A stretch of DNA of 64,000 nt, from assembly GCF_905220565.1 (NCBI RefSeq), contig NC_059407.1, positions 1,364,001-1,428,000 of the forward strand. The letters are read 5' to 3'. Shown here piece after piece: positions 13,178-25,454 of this stretch. The notes under the pieces are model-generated. The model was given only the letters and a program-made list of their open reading frames with translations, ran no database searches and was not told the origin of the DNA. The DNA is from Melitaea cinxia (Eukaryota; Arthropoda; Insecta; Lepidoptera; Nymphalidae). Numbering within the stretch: position 1 is the first letter of the stretch; the number at the start of each line of letters is the position of its first letter. Both the position numbers and the translations under genes were made by a program.

Positions 13178-13302
13178 AGGTTATCTGGAAGAGATCGCTA
13201 ATAAGCGATAAGACCGTCTTTGTTCATTACTATCTCTATATGTAAATAAGTGTTTTTATGTAAATCTTTTCTGAGTGGTGTGCAATAAAGCATATTCTAT
13301 TC
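13178..13302 (+). repeat. LINE-type 3' end with hairpin, second copy
   Basis: 'ttatctggaagagatcgcta' with hairpin 13194-13209, then 'gtgtgcaataaagcatattc' and an (ATTCT)-like tail. A 63-codon frame (13054-13245) runs into it and is not a separate gene. Confidence 0.75.
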
Positions 13303-13528
13303 TATCTATCTAACTTTTGGTGGAATTGGTAATAACATAGAAGAACTTCAACTTGATTGTCCCATACGAGTTTTTAAGGTTTCCTCACTATAAATACTTT
13401 GACTTTGGGATTTACTTAGATCACCCGTGACAATGGCGTCTGCAACGTCACCGAAATATCGAGGGTTTTAAAATAATTATTCAAATAAAACAAGCAAAAA
13501 AATGCTATAACATAACACGTTCGCTCGC

Positions 13529-13733
13529 TCGCTTCAGCATGTAATATCCCACTGCTGGGCATAGGTTCTTTTTCCCATGTAGGAGAAGGTTCTGAGCTTA
13601 ATCCACCACACTTATCTAATGCCGGTTGATGGATATATTCCCTACTATGAGTAACGATCGCTATTTGGTGTTCATGATAACAACTGGGATCGACGGCTTA
13701 ACGTGCTCGCTAAGGCACAATGGGGAGACCCAC
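13529..13733 (-). repeat. SINE family A, 5'-truncated
   Basis: The 3' half of SINE A in reverse orientation, from 'cgcttcagcatgtaatatcc' to 'caatggggagacccac'. The tRNA head is missing, typical of incomplete reverse transcription. Confidence 0.85.
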
Positions 13734-14118
13734 CTATATAATTACATACCTAAAACATAGCAAAACATATTTATTCCCTATAAATACATGTATTGAAACA
13801 ACTAAAGTGAGTAACATGCGGATCGCGCAGTCCATATATGGTTTTAAATAATGCGTCATTGAAATTTTACCGACGATAACAATCGATCAATCATTGGCCA
13901 CAAGTGACAAATGTCAAGTTAGCGTGGATTAACGAGAGGCATCTAACAAAGAAGACCTCTAGATAGTAAATAACTATAATTACATATAATTACCGTCGTA
14001 TGAATGGCGATGATGCAAATGGTGTTACACCTACTTAATATTTTACTGTGTAAGGAATTAGATTTCAGCTTAAATAATTAGCATGATATGAACTTAATTG
14101 TAACAGAAGTTTGTGACA
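13734..14118. other. AT-rich spacer
   Basis: No gene recognised. Confidence 0.4.
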
Positions 14119-14282
14119 TTTTTTTTATACAACTAGGTCGGCAAACAAGCGCACGGCTTACCTGATGGTAAGCGATTACGGTAACTTACACATGTCTGCA
14201 ACACTAGAAGCATCGCAATCGCGTTAAAGACCCTATCCCCAATTCCCCCCAGGAACTCTTGTCACCAATTCACCAACGACTC
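14119..14282 (-). repeat. Family C, 5'-truncated
   Basis: It starts with the reversed A-tract and 'aactaggtcggcaaacaagc', continues through 'cttacctgatggtaagcgat', and ends near 'aattcaccaacgactcc'. Confidence 0.85.
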
Positions 14283-14408
14283 CTCAATTCTTTTGAAGAT
14301 AGACATTTTTTCCTATGACAATAACAAAAAAAAATATATAATTATAAGCTATTAAGCCAAATGATACACCTATTAAATTTTGACACCTGTGCCCCACAGG
14401 GCGTTTCC

Positions 14409-14451
14409 ATGTATGTATAGTTTGGTATGAGACCAAACTATACATAGACAT
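14409..14451. repeat. Short inverted repeat (near-perfect 18-bp stem)
   Basis: 'atgtatgtatagtttggt' is followed after 5 nt (atgag) by its reverse complement, broken only by a 2-base insertion. It lies next to a GC-rich 'gtgccccacagggcgtttcc' segment. No miRNA identity was recognised. Confidence 0.7.
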
Positions 14452-14455
14452 ACTG

Positions 14456-16682
14456 TAATACCAAAAGAAGCTTTTACGATTGATTTAAAATCTTATAATT
14501 GTGATTAAAAAATAAAGGTTATTGATTATGCTGTTTATATTATAAAATTGGGTTGTTTTGATTTTGTTGTTTGTGTACTCTGTAGCTACGACATTGCAAT
14601 TGTTCATAGACTGTTGTAACCCCTTAGCATAGTCTGTGCGTTTGTATATCAGCATAGTGATATAAAAAAGACATGTGGTTTATTTCTGGAGTCTTGAACT
14701 ATTGAGATGTATATAATATTAAATCTGAATCCATCAAATAGCTTTTTTAACTTTAATTTACTTTTAAAGACGATTCAATTGCTTTTAAACACGATGAATC
14801 CGATTCATTGAATACGATATTGTTCCTATTTCGACGTTCTTCTCACGACCTTTCAATCCAAATATTTCATAAGTATCGCTTTCGTATATAATAATAATTA
14901 ATTAATTTTATATATGCCAAGTTCCATCCCACAATAATTCAAGTACAAACGTTGCTGTACCGTTGATCGTATTATTTATTGCTTCTTGCTTTGACCGTAG
15001 AATTTTCATTTATTCACTGTATTCATAATTTGTTAATACATTATTTATGTTAAAGACGGTTCGTTTTATAGTTTTCTTTATTGAGTAATTTTTAAGGATT
15101 AGAAATGATAATTATTTTAAATTAATTGAATTGAATACGTTATTACTAATTGTGTGGTGATAAAAAGCGGTATCGATGTGATTATTTTTTTTTATTATTT
15201 AATTTTTTTAACACGGTTTTTAATCCGCGTTTTACTTCATTCTGAGCTGATGGGTGTAACGTAATAAATTTTCTTTACGTTAAAGTATTTTAATAAAAGA
15301 TATTTCGATTCAACTTTTTTTTTAAGTTATTTGTCAAGTTTTCTACTAAATCACCTTACGCCTAATACTTACTGTGAACTTAACTAAATGTTTAGCTGTT
15401 GTAATGGGGTAATTTTTCTTATATAGGATAAAGATAGGAGCTTAGTCCTAGAGTAAAGATAGTTATGTGATGACTATGAAATGTAATCGTCTTCAACAGT
15501 CTGTTGTCAATTAAAATGTACGTGAGGTCGTAACACATAAACTGTACTTTCCACACATGCGTGTAATATACAAACTATTGCTAAATAAGACCTTTTTTGG
15601 AAATATTTGCTTTTATATCTTTCTTTTACGTAAGTTGTTTTCAATATATAATTAAGATAGTTAGGTTTTTGTTTAGAATTTTCAGTATTTTTATATTTTT
15701 TAAACCAAAGATTTTTTTTCACATTTGTTCTTCGTTTTTCAGTTACAAAGTCAAAGTAAATATATACGCGTGGTTTATAAGTGTACAGGAAAAATAAGTC
15801 GAATTAAAATTTTCTAATTTCAGAATCACTTTGAAAGAACACAACACATAATAAAAAATCTGCCTCATAAATGTAAATCGTACAGATAATAAAAAAGAAA
15901 AAAAAAAACGTCAATATGTTCTTAAATTAACGGTCTTATAAATATTGTGTAAATCATACAGATAATAATAAAAAAATATAAAATCGTCAATATCTTCTTA
16001 CATTCGCGAAATTTTCAAAAGGTTAAATTTTTATTTATCTTTAGAACAAACCGTTAGCTTACCGCGAACGATTAATTTATTTTAGGCTATCTCATATATC
16101 GTTATTATCCTTAAACGAATTCGTACATCGCTTGGAATATTTTCGTGGTAGCATAGTCCCCGCCTTCGAGAGATTTATGTATGTAATCGACTTGTATGCG
16201 AAATTGGGTCGACTTTAGCAGGTGATGGCGATGGGTTTTAAATGAAATTATCGATTCGTATGAAATATATTTTTGTATTTAAATAAATGCTTTTAATGCT
16301 TTGATGCTTAATACACATACGACTTAATTTATCATAATATGAAAATATGAATAAATTAAAATATGCATCCTTTTAGTCTGATAAATGTTCATTGATAATA
16401 TTGTGTTATGGTACCCTTTTGAGAGTTTTCTATAGATAAAAAAAATCTCAATAATTGGAAAAGTAGTTGGCAGTTAAAACACCAATTGTAAAACTTTACA
16501 ATGTTAATTGAAACAGTTTTCACGGAACACAGACATGCACAAACACACATCCAAACATTCATACGCGTACACGTACATTTATAATAAAGAAAAATGTTAC
16601 GATTCATAGGAGGATGACCTCTTTATATATCTGTTGACGTTTTCTATGTTACAAATGATTTATATAACTACTACCGTGGTTT
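14456..16682. other. Long AT-rich spacer
   Basis: AT-rich with T runs. The short frames at 15507-15797 and 16389-16607 are low-complexity. No repeat family was recognised apart from a local echo of 'cagataataa' with 'cgtcaatat.ttctta' at 15880 and 15960. Confidence 0.5.
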
Positions 16683-16978
16683 AACCGAGGTAGGGCACAG
16701 GAGGAAATACCTGCTCAAAATCTGGAGCAGCCCGACCTGGGAGAAGCACCTCGACCTTACAGAAGTTCATGGCTAAATAATACTGATTTCAAGCAGTGTT
16801 GTGTTCCTGTTGGTGAGTAAGGTGACCAGAGCTCTTGAGGGGAATAACTCTAATTGGGGATAAAGCCTTTAACGCGCTTGCGATGCTTCTGATGTTGCTA
16901 GAGTCTAAGCTACGGTAATCGCTTACCGTAGTGAGCCGTACGTTTGTTTGCTGACCCAGTTGTATAAAAAAAAAAAAA
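16683..16978 (+). repeat. Family C, near full length but diverged
   Basis: It begins 'aaccgaggtagggcacagga' and ends 'gttgtataaaaaaaa'. It differs from the 43257 copy by many substitutions, so it is probably older. Confidence 0.88.
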
Positions 16979-17038
16979 CCATTGAAGAGCCTTTCTGGGA
17001 CTAAGGCTGATAATAATATCTCACAAATTATCAGTCAG

Positions 17039-17152
17039 TTCAGCCTATTGCAGTCCACTGCTGGACATAGGCCTCCCCAAGTTTGTGCCAGACATCCCAG
17101 TTTTCCGCAATCCTCGTCCAGCCTACACCGGCAATCTTACGTAGATCGTCAA
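17039..17152 (-). pseudogene. RTE-clade LINE, C-terminal end of the open frame
   Basis: Read on the - strand, the last 37 or so codons are DDLRKIAGVGWTRIAENW, then VWHKLGEAYVQQWTAIG and a stop, without frameshift. The ending (EAYVQQWT) is characteristic of insect RTE-type reverse-transcriptase open frames. Everything upstream is absent, as in a 5'-truncated insertion. A (CAGT)-like tail follows on the - strand. Confidence 0.8.
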
Positions 17153-17517
17153 AAATTATATGTAGCAATAATTTACAAGAATCACAATGATTAAAATAAA
17201 AGTATTTAAACTATTTTAAAGACCAGTACCGAAACAAAAAATATATTTTTGTTATCATATGTAGTATGTTAGTCATTAAAGGTACTCATTTTACTATGAA
17301 AACTATGTTTTGATTGATTATCTGTCACAAATGTATTTAAAATGAATTCAATGTAGGGTAATGCTTATGTGTTAACATTAGGATGTTAATCTTTGTTATT
17401 GAAACACTACAAAAAGACACATTATTTCAAATTTTTACAATTTTTTGATACATTTTGATACATGATTACGTTGTAACATCTCTCTATTTTATAACTATAT
17501 TGGTAGGTTCCAAATCG

Positions 17518-17694
17518 CCTCACACTCACACTCAACTGTCCCCAATAGAATTAACTCCTGTGTCGGAGGTTCGGGAACACACACAATACTCAAGCACAAA
17601 CGCCTAGACCACGCCTAGCATTTGTATTGTCAATAAAATGTATGACAGCGCAACAGTCATACGCCTGTGCTGTTACCGTTGCGCTAACGCGTCA
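17518..17694 (-). repeat. SINE family A2 (tRNA head, alternative body)
   Basis: In reverse orientation it matches 26453-26610 (gacacaggag...ggttcgggaacaca) and ends at a tRNA-like head with 'ttgcgctaacgcg'. The promoter-like box B is degraded. Confidence 0.7.
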
Positions 17695-17994
17695 AAATTA
17701 GATTATAATTTTTTATAGCCACACATTTAGGCAAAATATTTTTAGATTGTTGAAGTGTGACAAAAAAATTAAATTTTTTACGTACAATTACCACTCAGAG
17801 CTAATAAAACACACAATAAATGTTATTCTCGGAAATTCGATATTTTTTTCTTTGTATCGGCACCTTCGATCCGCAATGATGTCACTGTTGATTTATCAAT
17901 TCGGTAGCTGATATCATTTTTATACTTGAGTGTTATTATATTACGGTTGAAAAGGTCTCGTGAAATATATGAAATATTTATTTGATTATATAGC

Positions 17995-18140
17995 TATTCC
18001 GGTTTTTCTCTGCAGAAACTACATTACGAATGGATGGTAGCTTCACTTTTACGATAATTAAAATTTTAATTCGTAAAATGACGATTCGAAGGTGTTTTTG
18101 AAGATTATTTGAATAAAACTATTTTGATTTTGATTTTATT
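17995..18140 (+). repeat. LINE-type 3' end ending in (TTTTGATT)n
   Basis: 'tctctgcagaaactacatta', 'ggtagcttcacttttac', 'aaaatgacgattcgaaggtg' and a terminal 'gaataaaactattttgattt'. Related copies are at 25455-25508 plus 25853-25940, at 44838-44975, and at 48385-48592 (reverse). Confidence 0.75.
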
Positions 18141-18911
18141 ATTGTCATAAATACAGTTACAATGTTATATTTACGTTTATTTACTACCTTTTGCATATCT
18201 AATGTGTGTAATAAATGGTATAAAGAAACTAATAAATAAAATACATATTTTTTTTAACTCGAATTCATAAATAATTTATTCAACCTTTTTTTCTTTTTAG
18301 TCTTTTTTGGGAATAATAACAATGAGCTATTTTAATACATCTTATTTATCTGTAATATTAGATTTTTTTAAGGTTATTTGATAATTTTTTTTTTGTATAT
18401 AGATAAGTTTGATGTATATTGATGTATTTATTACTAATAATTACTAATAATAATTATTTACTCATTTGGGTCAAAACTCTTTGAGACCTAAATAGTGCTT
18501 GTTTACCGTTTCATAGTGATTATTTTCATTGCAAAATAACAAAACGTTGAACCTGACTTCCAGTTCTAACGATGGCAAACAGGAACAAAGTTAAGGCCAT
18601 ACAGAGAACCAAAGAGTACGTGAGACGATTTTGCTGTTTTTGATGTAGACTGAATCAAATGGTATGCAAAGCAGGGCACGACGACCAGGTTTAGAAATGT
18701 GTCCTTTTAGAGGTATTCCCTTTTTTGTAAAGTTTTCACACTTGTCAATCGTCGAGACATACGCGGCGTGAACGGATAATCGCTTGTAGTTTTAGGAATT
18801 GGGGACGGGAGCTTCTGTTTCAATGTGGTACGATTAGCCGCTTAAATGACTGTGGTCTCAGATTTGATACCCACTTGGAGTAGATATTTTTTTGTAAAGA
18901 TTTTTCTAAGG
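18141..18911. other. AT-rich spacer
   Basis: Has long T runs. No gene recognised; the part from 18540 is slightly more GC-rich but matches nothing known to me. Confidence 0.45.
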
Positions 18912-19056
18912 CGAACTCCTGCAGAGGATCGAGGGTAAGGCAGGCAATACGCTTGTGATGCTTCTTGTGTTCCAGGCGTATATAGACTATGGTAATTGTT
19001 TACCATCAAGTGGGACGAATGCGTGTTTGCCACTCTATTAGTTGTACGAAAAAAAC
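18912..19056 (+). repeat. Family C, truncated and diverged
   Basis: Contains the 3' half only ('caatacgcttgtgatgcttc', 'tttaccatcaagtggga', terminal A run). It lies tail-to-tail with the next copy. Confidence 0.75.
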
Positions 19057-19083
19057 TGAGTTCTGGTTGGATTTCGTTGAGGC

Positions 19084-19372
19084 TTTTTTTCATGTCACTA
19101 GGTCGACAAACAAGCGTACGGCTCACCTGATGGTAAGCGATTATCGTAGCCTATAGACGCCTGCAACACCAGAAGCATCGCAAGCGCGTTGCCGACCCAA
19201 TCCCCAATCCCCCCAGGAGCTCTGGTCACCTTACTCACCAACAGGAACACAATACTGCTTGAAAACAGTATTATTTTGCTGTGATCTTCTGTAGGGTCGA
19301 GGTACTACCCCAGTCGGGCTGCTCCATATTTTGAGCAGGAAATTCCTGCTCAAAATATGGAGTACCTCAGTT
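19084..19372 (-). repeat. Family C, near full length with an extra palindrome
   Basis: Complete reverse copy from the T-run to 'tacctcagtt'. At its 5' end (19322-19362) a perfect inverted repeat replaces the usual 'gagcaggaatttcctgctc' arrangement. Confidence 0.9.
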
Positions 19373-20020
19373 AAGTTTTTCAAACCGTGCCTTGTTAAGC
19401 ACCCATAATTTTAATCGTAGGCACATAACAACAATTGTTCCACTTCGTAACAACTATGTACATTTTCAGGAGTCACAATGAGGGCTATTACCATCAATAA
19501 ACCTGACACCCATTACATATCTGCTTAATAAAGATAATGTTAATAAAGTTTTGACAACTCAAAAATTTACGACAGTAATTTCTTTAACTGTCACAAAAAT
19601 CTTAAATAATGCAATACACTTTAATCATCACCCAACTTATCGGACGCAACCTTACAATGAAATCCCACATAATTGATCAAAAGCAGATTACGCATTGATA
19701 AATCACAATAATTTGTATGGCATTTCCAAAAAAAAAGATGATACAATTGCCGGCGCGAACTCGCAGATATCGGCGACGCGTTATATTGCTTCATTAAGCC
19801 CAATCTCTAAAAGGGATAATCAGATAAAGAAAAAAAAAATCATAAAAATTCAACCTAAATTTTAGACTTTGATATATCATTCTTGTTTCAAGATCGCCGT
19901 TGAGATTAAATCGGCTCAATTTATATGATACTTTGACAGTTTACTCGATCCTTAGGTATCGTTGTGCAAGTGTCGACTTGTTTAGCTTCGGCCCGCGGTT
20001 TCTTTCAAGTTAATTTTGGC

Positions 20021-20021
<1 letters not shown>
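19373..20021. other. AT-rich spacer
   Basis: No gene recognised. Confidence 0.4.

Positions 20022-20063
<42 letters not shown>
20022..20063. repeat. (TAA)n microsatellite
   Basis: About 14 uninterrupted units. Confidence 0.97.
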
Positions 20064-20336
20064 GGGCGGAGTGACATTCAGTAAGATAATAATAATACTT
20101 TATTTCAGACTAGATTTAAAGTCCATATTGGGTTAGTACAACAAAACAACATGTAGAATAAAAATAAAAAAATTAAAGACCTCTTAAAATTTACTTGTTA
20201 TAGATACATAATATTTATGTTTCTACCTTTTTTTTAAGTATGCTCAGAATATTAGTTACTAATTTATCATCCACAAAGCGTTTCATTACGTATTTTTGTT
20301 TTTGAAGTAGAACTTCTTTACGTACGCTTGACTTGG

Positions 20337-20457
20337 GAAGTAAGCCGGTGAATGCGTGACGAGAGCATTACAAAAAGTGTGCTCAGGCGAGATGAACGGA
20401 AGTTGAAAGGGATATATAAGTTAGTGAAGATAGAAAGAGCGAGAGTTACATTTTGTA
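20337..20457 (+). repeat. Dispersed repeat G
   Basis: The sequence 'gacgagagcattacaaaaag' ... 'gaacggaagttgaaagggat' ... 'gaagatagaaagagcgagag' is the reverse complement of 37980-38103 with roughly 85% identity by eye. The class of element is unknown. Confidence 0.8.
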
Positions 20458-21004
20458 AGTTTTATTTTAGTCGTGTGGTCTAAAGCACATTCGTTTTTTT
20501 TATGTCACAAAGCCATAAGTACAATGTTTTGATTTTTTTGCTAATACAAAGCTACATGCAAAATAACTAAAAGTATAATCATGTTTAAATAAAAATAAGT
20601 TTCAAGGTTGAAATTCGATACCTTCATTAAACAACATAAAAATATCTTGTATGTAATTTATATAAGAAAAATAATAACAGTAAAGTATTAGTTTTTGATA
20701 TTATTTTTTTAGAAGCTCGATATAGCTACGATAAATAAAGGTTGCATAGGATTCTTAAGATGAGGATAATGACGGCATTTCAAAAACAAGCCAAAAAGAC
20801 CCACTGTTTTGCTTCATTAATCATACACACACATTTACTAAAAATATATTTATTTTTAGTTGATAAAACAACCGTTTCGGCGTAGTTGTCCAAAAAACTC
20901 CATTAACCGAACATATATTTGTACTTCCACAAATATTTAGCGTTTGATGGCAGTATTGTATTTGTTGTTTGGGTGTAAATTAAATCTGCGTGAGCGTAAT
21001 TTAA

Positions 21005-21130
21005 TACTATCATAAATGTGAAAGTTTGGAGGAAGGTTTGTGAGTGTATGTCAAAGTACGACGAATCTGGATGAATTTTGGCGCAAATATCCTGAAATAA
21101 GTAGGGTACTTTTAATTCTAGAAAATATAT
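21005..21130 (+). repeat. Dispersed 'aatgtgaaagtttg' repeat
   Basis: Contains 'atcataaatgtgaaagtttg', 'gaatctggatgaattttggc' and 'ggtacttttaattct', a wording familiar from abundant lepidopteran retroposon relics. Single copy in this window, so confidence is limited. Confidence 0.5.
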
Positions 21131-21569
21131 TGGCGTAAAATAGGTTTGTAAGTAAACGAAGACTTGAATAATACCTAGTCTTATAATATTTGCATCAGGC
21201 TCTTCCGTTATTAGCCAAATTTACTCTTTACCTATTAAACCATGAAAAGTCGTTGTTGAGATTTCACGATGATGCCTTGTAAATAAGTCTTCTAATTGAT
21301 TGTATTATTCTATATTATCACTTTAAACTCCTTTACTTACCCGCATTGGATCATTGTTCCGGATAAAGTCCCATCTTGGCCCTTATATGATAAGAAGCCT
21401 TAATTCAGCATTAGGATAGCTACAAACTAATTCTTGCACAGTGCTTTTGACCTCATCAAGATATCGCTGGTAACAACGGTGATTTAATGATAATAAAATA
21501 AAGGAATAGATAGTATTTGAATGCACGTAATGTAGAGCGTTACCAAAATGCCGATCGAATATATATATA

Positions 21570-21838
21570 TATAACTAGGTCGGTAAACATGCGTACGGCT
21601 CACCTGACGGTAAGCGATTATTATAGACGCTTGCAACACCAGAAGCATCGCAAGCGCGTTGCCGACCCCATCCCCAAACACCCCAGAATCTCTGGTCACC
21701 TTACTCATCAACAGGAACATAATACTGCTTTGAAAACAGTATCATTTAGCTGTGGTCTTCTGTAAGGTCGAGGCACTAACCCAGTTGGGCTGCTCCATAT
21801 TTGGAGCAGGGAATTTCTTGCCGTTCCCTACTTCAGTT
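21570..21838 (-). repeat. Family C, near full length
   Basis: Runs from 'aactaggtcggtaaacatgc' to 'ccctacttcagtt'. Two overlapping short frames across it (21484-21765) are repeat by-products. It is preceded by a short (AT)n at 21558-21572. Confidence 0.9.
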
Positions 21839-21969
21839 AAAACATAATACGGAAGTATGAACCCAAAATATCATCCATCCACTTTGACATACAGACTTCA
21901 ACGCGCTTGGAAGCGCATAGACCGACTCGAATAAATATTTAACTTATAAACAGATACATCTTTTGCCTG

Positions 21970-21972
<3 letters not shown>

Positions 21973-22025
<53 letters not shown>
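21973..22025. repeat. (GT)n microsatellite
   Basis: About 26 uninterrupted GT units. Confidence 0.97.
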
Positions 22026-22026
<1 letters not shown>

Positions 22027-22586
22027 TGAATACTAATACAGACACGAGCAAAAATAAACTTCTTGTATTTTATTTTAACGCAAACAACCGAAACCCTTGA
22101 CACGTTACTAATGACTTAAGTAAAAAATGTTATACACACGGATAACTAATTGATACAAGCGGAGTAAATTTCGGAATAAGGACAGGAATTTATTGTATCA
22201 ACGACCCCGTCGTGTTTCTGCTTGTTTTTGTGGAAATATTTCCTTTGAATATTTAAAGTACGGAATATCTTGAAATTTTATTGGTAATAGTATTTTCACT
22301 TGGTAAAGATGGGTAACTTTAAATTAACCTTTTACTGTTAATAATATTTTTTTTGATGTTTCTTATTAACTATGAATCAACTTAAGTAATCAAAAATTCT
22401 AATATTAAATATATACCATTATGAAATTTATGAATATACCTAAACAAGACAAAGAAAATTAAAATCTAAAACCGACGACAAAAAAATTAGTACCTCACTA
22501 TGTTCTTTAGAGAGCGCTACATCCAATATAATTTTACAGCCTATAGCCTATAACCAGCGGACAACTAACGTTTCTAATGATACTTA
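22026..22586. other. AT-rich spacer
   Basis: No gene or repeat family recognised. Confidence 0.4.
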
Positions 22587-22876
22587 AACTGAGGTAGGTA
22601 GGGCACAGCAGGAATGTCCTGCTCAAAATATGGAGCAGCCCGACTGGGGTAGTACCTCGACCTTAAAGAAGATCACAGCCAAATAATACTGCTTTCTAGC
22701 AGTGTTTTGTTCCTGTTGGTGAGTAAGGTGACCAGAGCTCCTGGAAGGAATTGGGGATAGGGTCGGCAACGCACTTGCGAGGCTTCAGGTGTTGCAGACT
22801 TCTATAACCTACGGTAATCGCTTACCATCAGGTGAGCCGTACGTTTGTTTGCCGACCTAATGATATAAAAAAAAAA
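22587..22876 (+). repeat. Family C, full length
   Basis: 'aactgaggtaggtagggcac' to 'gacctaatgatataaaaaaa'. The central 'cggtaatcgcttaccatcag' can fold on itself (GGTAA/TTACC), as in the other complete copies. The target flank 'ctaatgata' resembles the element's own end, 'cctaatgata'. Confidence 0.92.
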
Positions 22877-23097
22877 CTACCTAATTTGTTTGAATATGAC
22901 AAGTAGTTAGGGAGAATACATACAGACACACATACATACAACATATATACATAGACCGCTACATTTATAACCCTCCTTTTACCATTTACGTAATATTCAT
23001 ATATAGCTACCAATATTTGGTATAATACAAGAAATGTATTCATAGAAGCTATAAATAACTTCTATAGCCATGTAAAAAATACGTACCTATAATATAT

Positions 23098-23440
23098 CGC
23101 TTCAGCCTGTAATATCCCACTACCGAGCATAGGCCTCTTTCCCCATATAGGAGAAAGATCAGAGCTTAATCCACCACGCTGCTCGAATGTGAGTTGGCGG
23201 ATATATTCCCTACTATGGGTAAAGATCGATATCAGGTGTACATGATAACAACCGGGACCGACGATTTAACGTGCTTTCCGAGGCACGGTGGGGGGACCTA
23301 CAAGGACTGCACAAACACCCAGACCACGGTAAACACCTGTATGGCTAATACAAATGTTTGTCATGTGCGGGGATCGAACCCGCAACCGCCAGCGCAACAG
23401 GCACAAACCATAGCTGTGACCGTTGCGCCAACGCAGCGTC
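23098..23440 (-). repeat. SINE family A, full length
   Basis: Read on the - strand it has the tRNA-like head (box A in 'gttggcgcaacggtcacagc', box B 'ggttcgatccc'), the 'ccgtgcctcggaaagcacgt' body, and the terminal 'attacaggctgaagcgat'. The 89-codon + frame in it is not a gene; similar frames recur in other copies at 37549 and 60015. Confidence 0.93.
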
Positions 23441-25454
23441 ATATAGGTATATTATGTGTATAGCTTTACAAATTTTCTTGGTCCTAATATAGTCAGGCTT
23501 TTTGTAACGTTATATTCCTTAAGATTGAAGTTTTAGTACTGTTAAAAAATATAAATACGTAATATACTAAGGTAATTCATCCTTATCTATCGTTTATTAT
23601 CTAAATAAATATCATACACTTATGCAAAAGTACACAATTTCTTTATGTCGACACTCATAATTTTATCATTAAAAATTACTTAGCAGTTAACAAAATCGTG
23701 TATAAGGAGCATCGTCGAAAAGAAAACGAGCGAGTATTTCGATAACAGTACGCAGTCACGCCATCAAGTTAACCCTTACAGTGCTGCAGTGCAACGTATT
23801 ATTAACATACATTTATTTAATTTTTTAAAAAAAATATCTTTACATGTTCCTCGTTATTTAAAACGGTTTAGTAAAATACACATTGTATACACGCGATGGC
23901 ACAAGTTCGCAAGTCATTTAATTTGATTTAAGTAATACTAAAATGCAATGTCATTTCTAAGTGAAATGTTTGACCGTTTAATATCATTAATGAATGTACT
24001 CTTAAGATATCAAAGATAATAATACATTAATGAACGCTGTTATTTATATCTAGTTCAGATGAAACAAGAATACAATCAATGTATTGTGTATTGATAAAAT
24101 ATATGTTGTTATTTCAATAAATGATTAGGTATAGGTGTGATATTAAGACGTTAAGAAGTGGTGCGTTTTTATGCGTTCCAGCTGCGTGATTTTTATTGGG
24201 CAAAAGTGTTTGACTTAATTGAAAATATTTATATTTTGTACATAATGTTAGAATAAAGTAGAGCAATAATTTATATTATTTGACAGGTTAAAGGCTAAAA
24301 GGTTTAGCTGCATACCCTCTTAAGACAAAAGATACCTTTTGCAAGATATTTAGCTATCATTTATTTTGGAAAATCAGTAATTCTTGATGAAGAATGTGGA
24401 ATTAATTGTGTGTGTAGTGTCATTAATCATGAAAATTTAATAAATTAAAAAAATATATTTTGTGGCAACTATTTTTTTTTAACTATGTATAATTACGAAA
24501 TTGGTAACAGAGGCCATCAAACGACATTTTATGTAAGTCATTATAAATACTGTATTAAAAAAATAGACGAAACTATTATGAATTATGTATTTGAACCATC
24601 AATATAACGAGGTTACTTTAACAAATCTATAGAAATCTAAACAAGTCGTATTTCTTAACGCAAATGACATGTGTTTAATTGTGACATACATTAAAATCAC
24701 TTCAATATATTTACGAATATATTGACCTTCGGTAATCATTCGACGCTACTCGATTTTTTATTCGAAAAACCAAACTACAGATTAAAATGATTCTTACGTA
24801 AAATGTCATAAAGCTCAGTATGGAAATAGGATGTATTGTTGATGTTGGTTTTTTTAAAGATGTAACAACATAATTTCGGTACTTTAAAAATTTGAAAACG
24901 CTACTTGAATTCGAAGTGATTCAGTGGTTCAAATGTTTTCGTTCTATTATGTTTGTGTCACGATTTTTAACTCAATTTAGTTCAATATCTTGTTAGATTG
25001 AAAATGTTCGATACGATTCGTGTAGCTGTTAGAGAAATATTTAAAAGTGTCCAAATATTACATAATTTACTAGACATCTTTCCCTTCACCCGCGATGACA
25101 TTCATATACTGTTCCGCTATTGAGTTGGATCGTGTTGTTTGAACAAACAAATATTTCTTCCTTGTTGTATTAAATAAATAAGTAAGAACGTGGAAGGGCT
25201 ATATGCGAATTAAAAAAAAAATTGGTGAATAGCTATAATACAAACTTTTATTTCCATAAATCCTAATCCAGTAAATACTAAAAAAATATATTTTAGAGCT
25301 TGTCGGGCATGTGATAATATTATTCAGTGCAGGGTTAGATAGATGATAAAGAAGTGGACTTGTGACGCTGTATTTCATGCAAGATATTACTAATTTTGTA
25401 CTGAAACACGGTTTTTATATTATTTTTCAAAAGAGTTACTGCAGAGTTTCTTGT
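23441..25454. other. Long AT-rich spacer upstream of the knirps-family exon
   Basis: No exon, tRNA-like sequence or repeat family recognised. As the gene's 5' UTR exon and promoter must lie somewhere to the left, this is one of the places they could be. I see no core-promoter element that I would assert. Confidence 0.4.

Noticed and set aside
23194..23463. Recurrent frame (MADIFPTM..., also at 2633, 37549 and 60015) as a small protein family
   Set aside because: It is the translation of SINE A. The frame recurs because the repeat does, and different copies end at different points.
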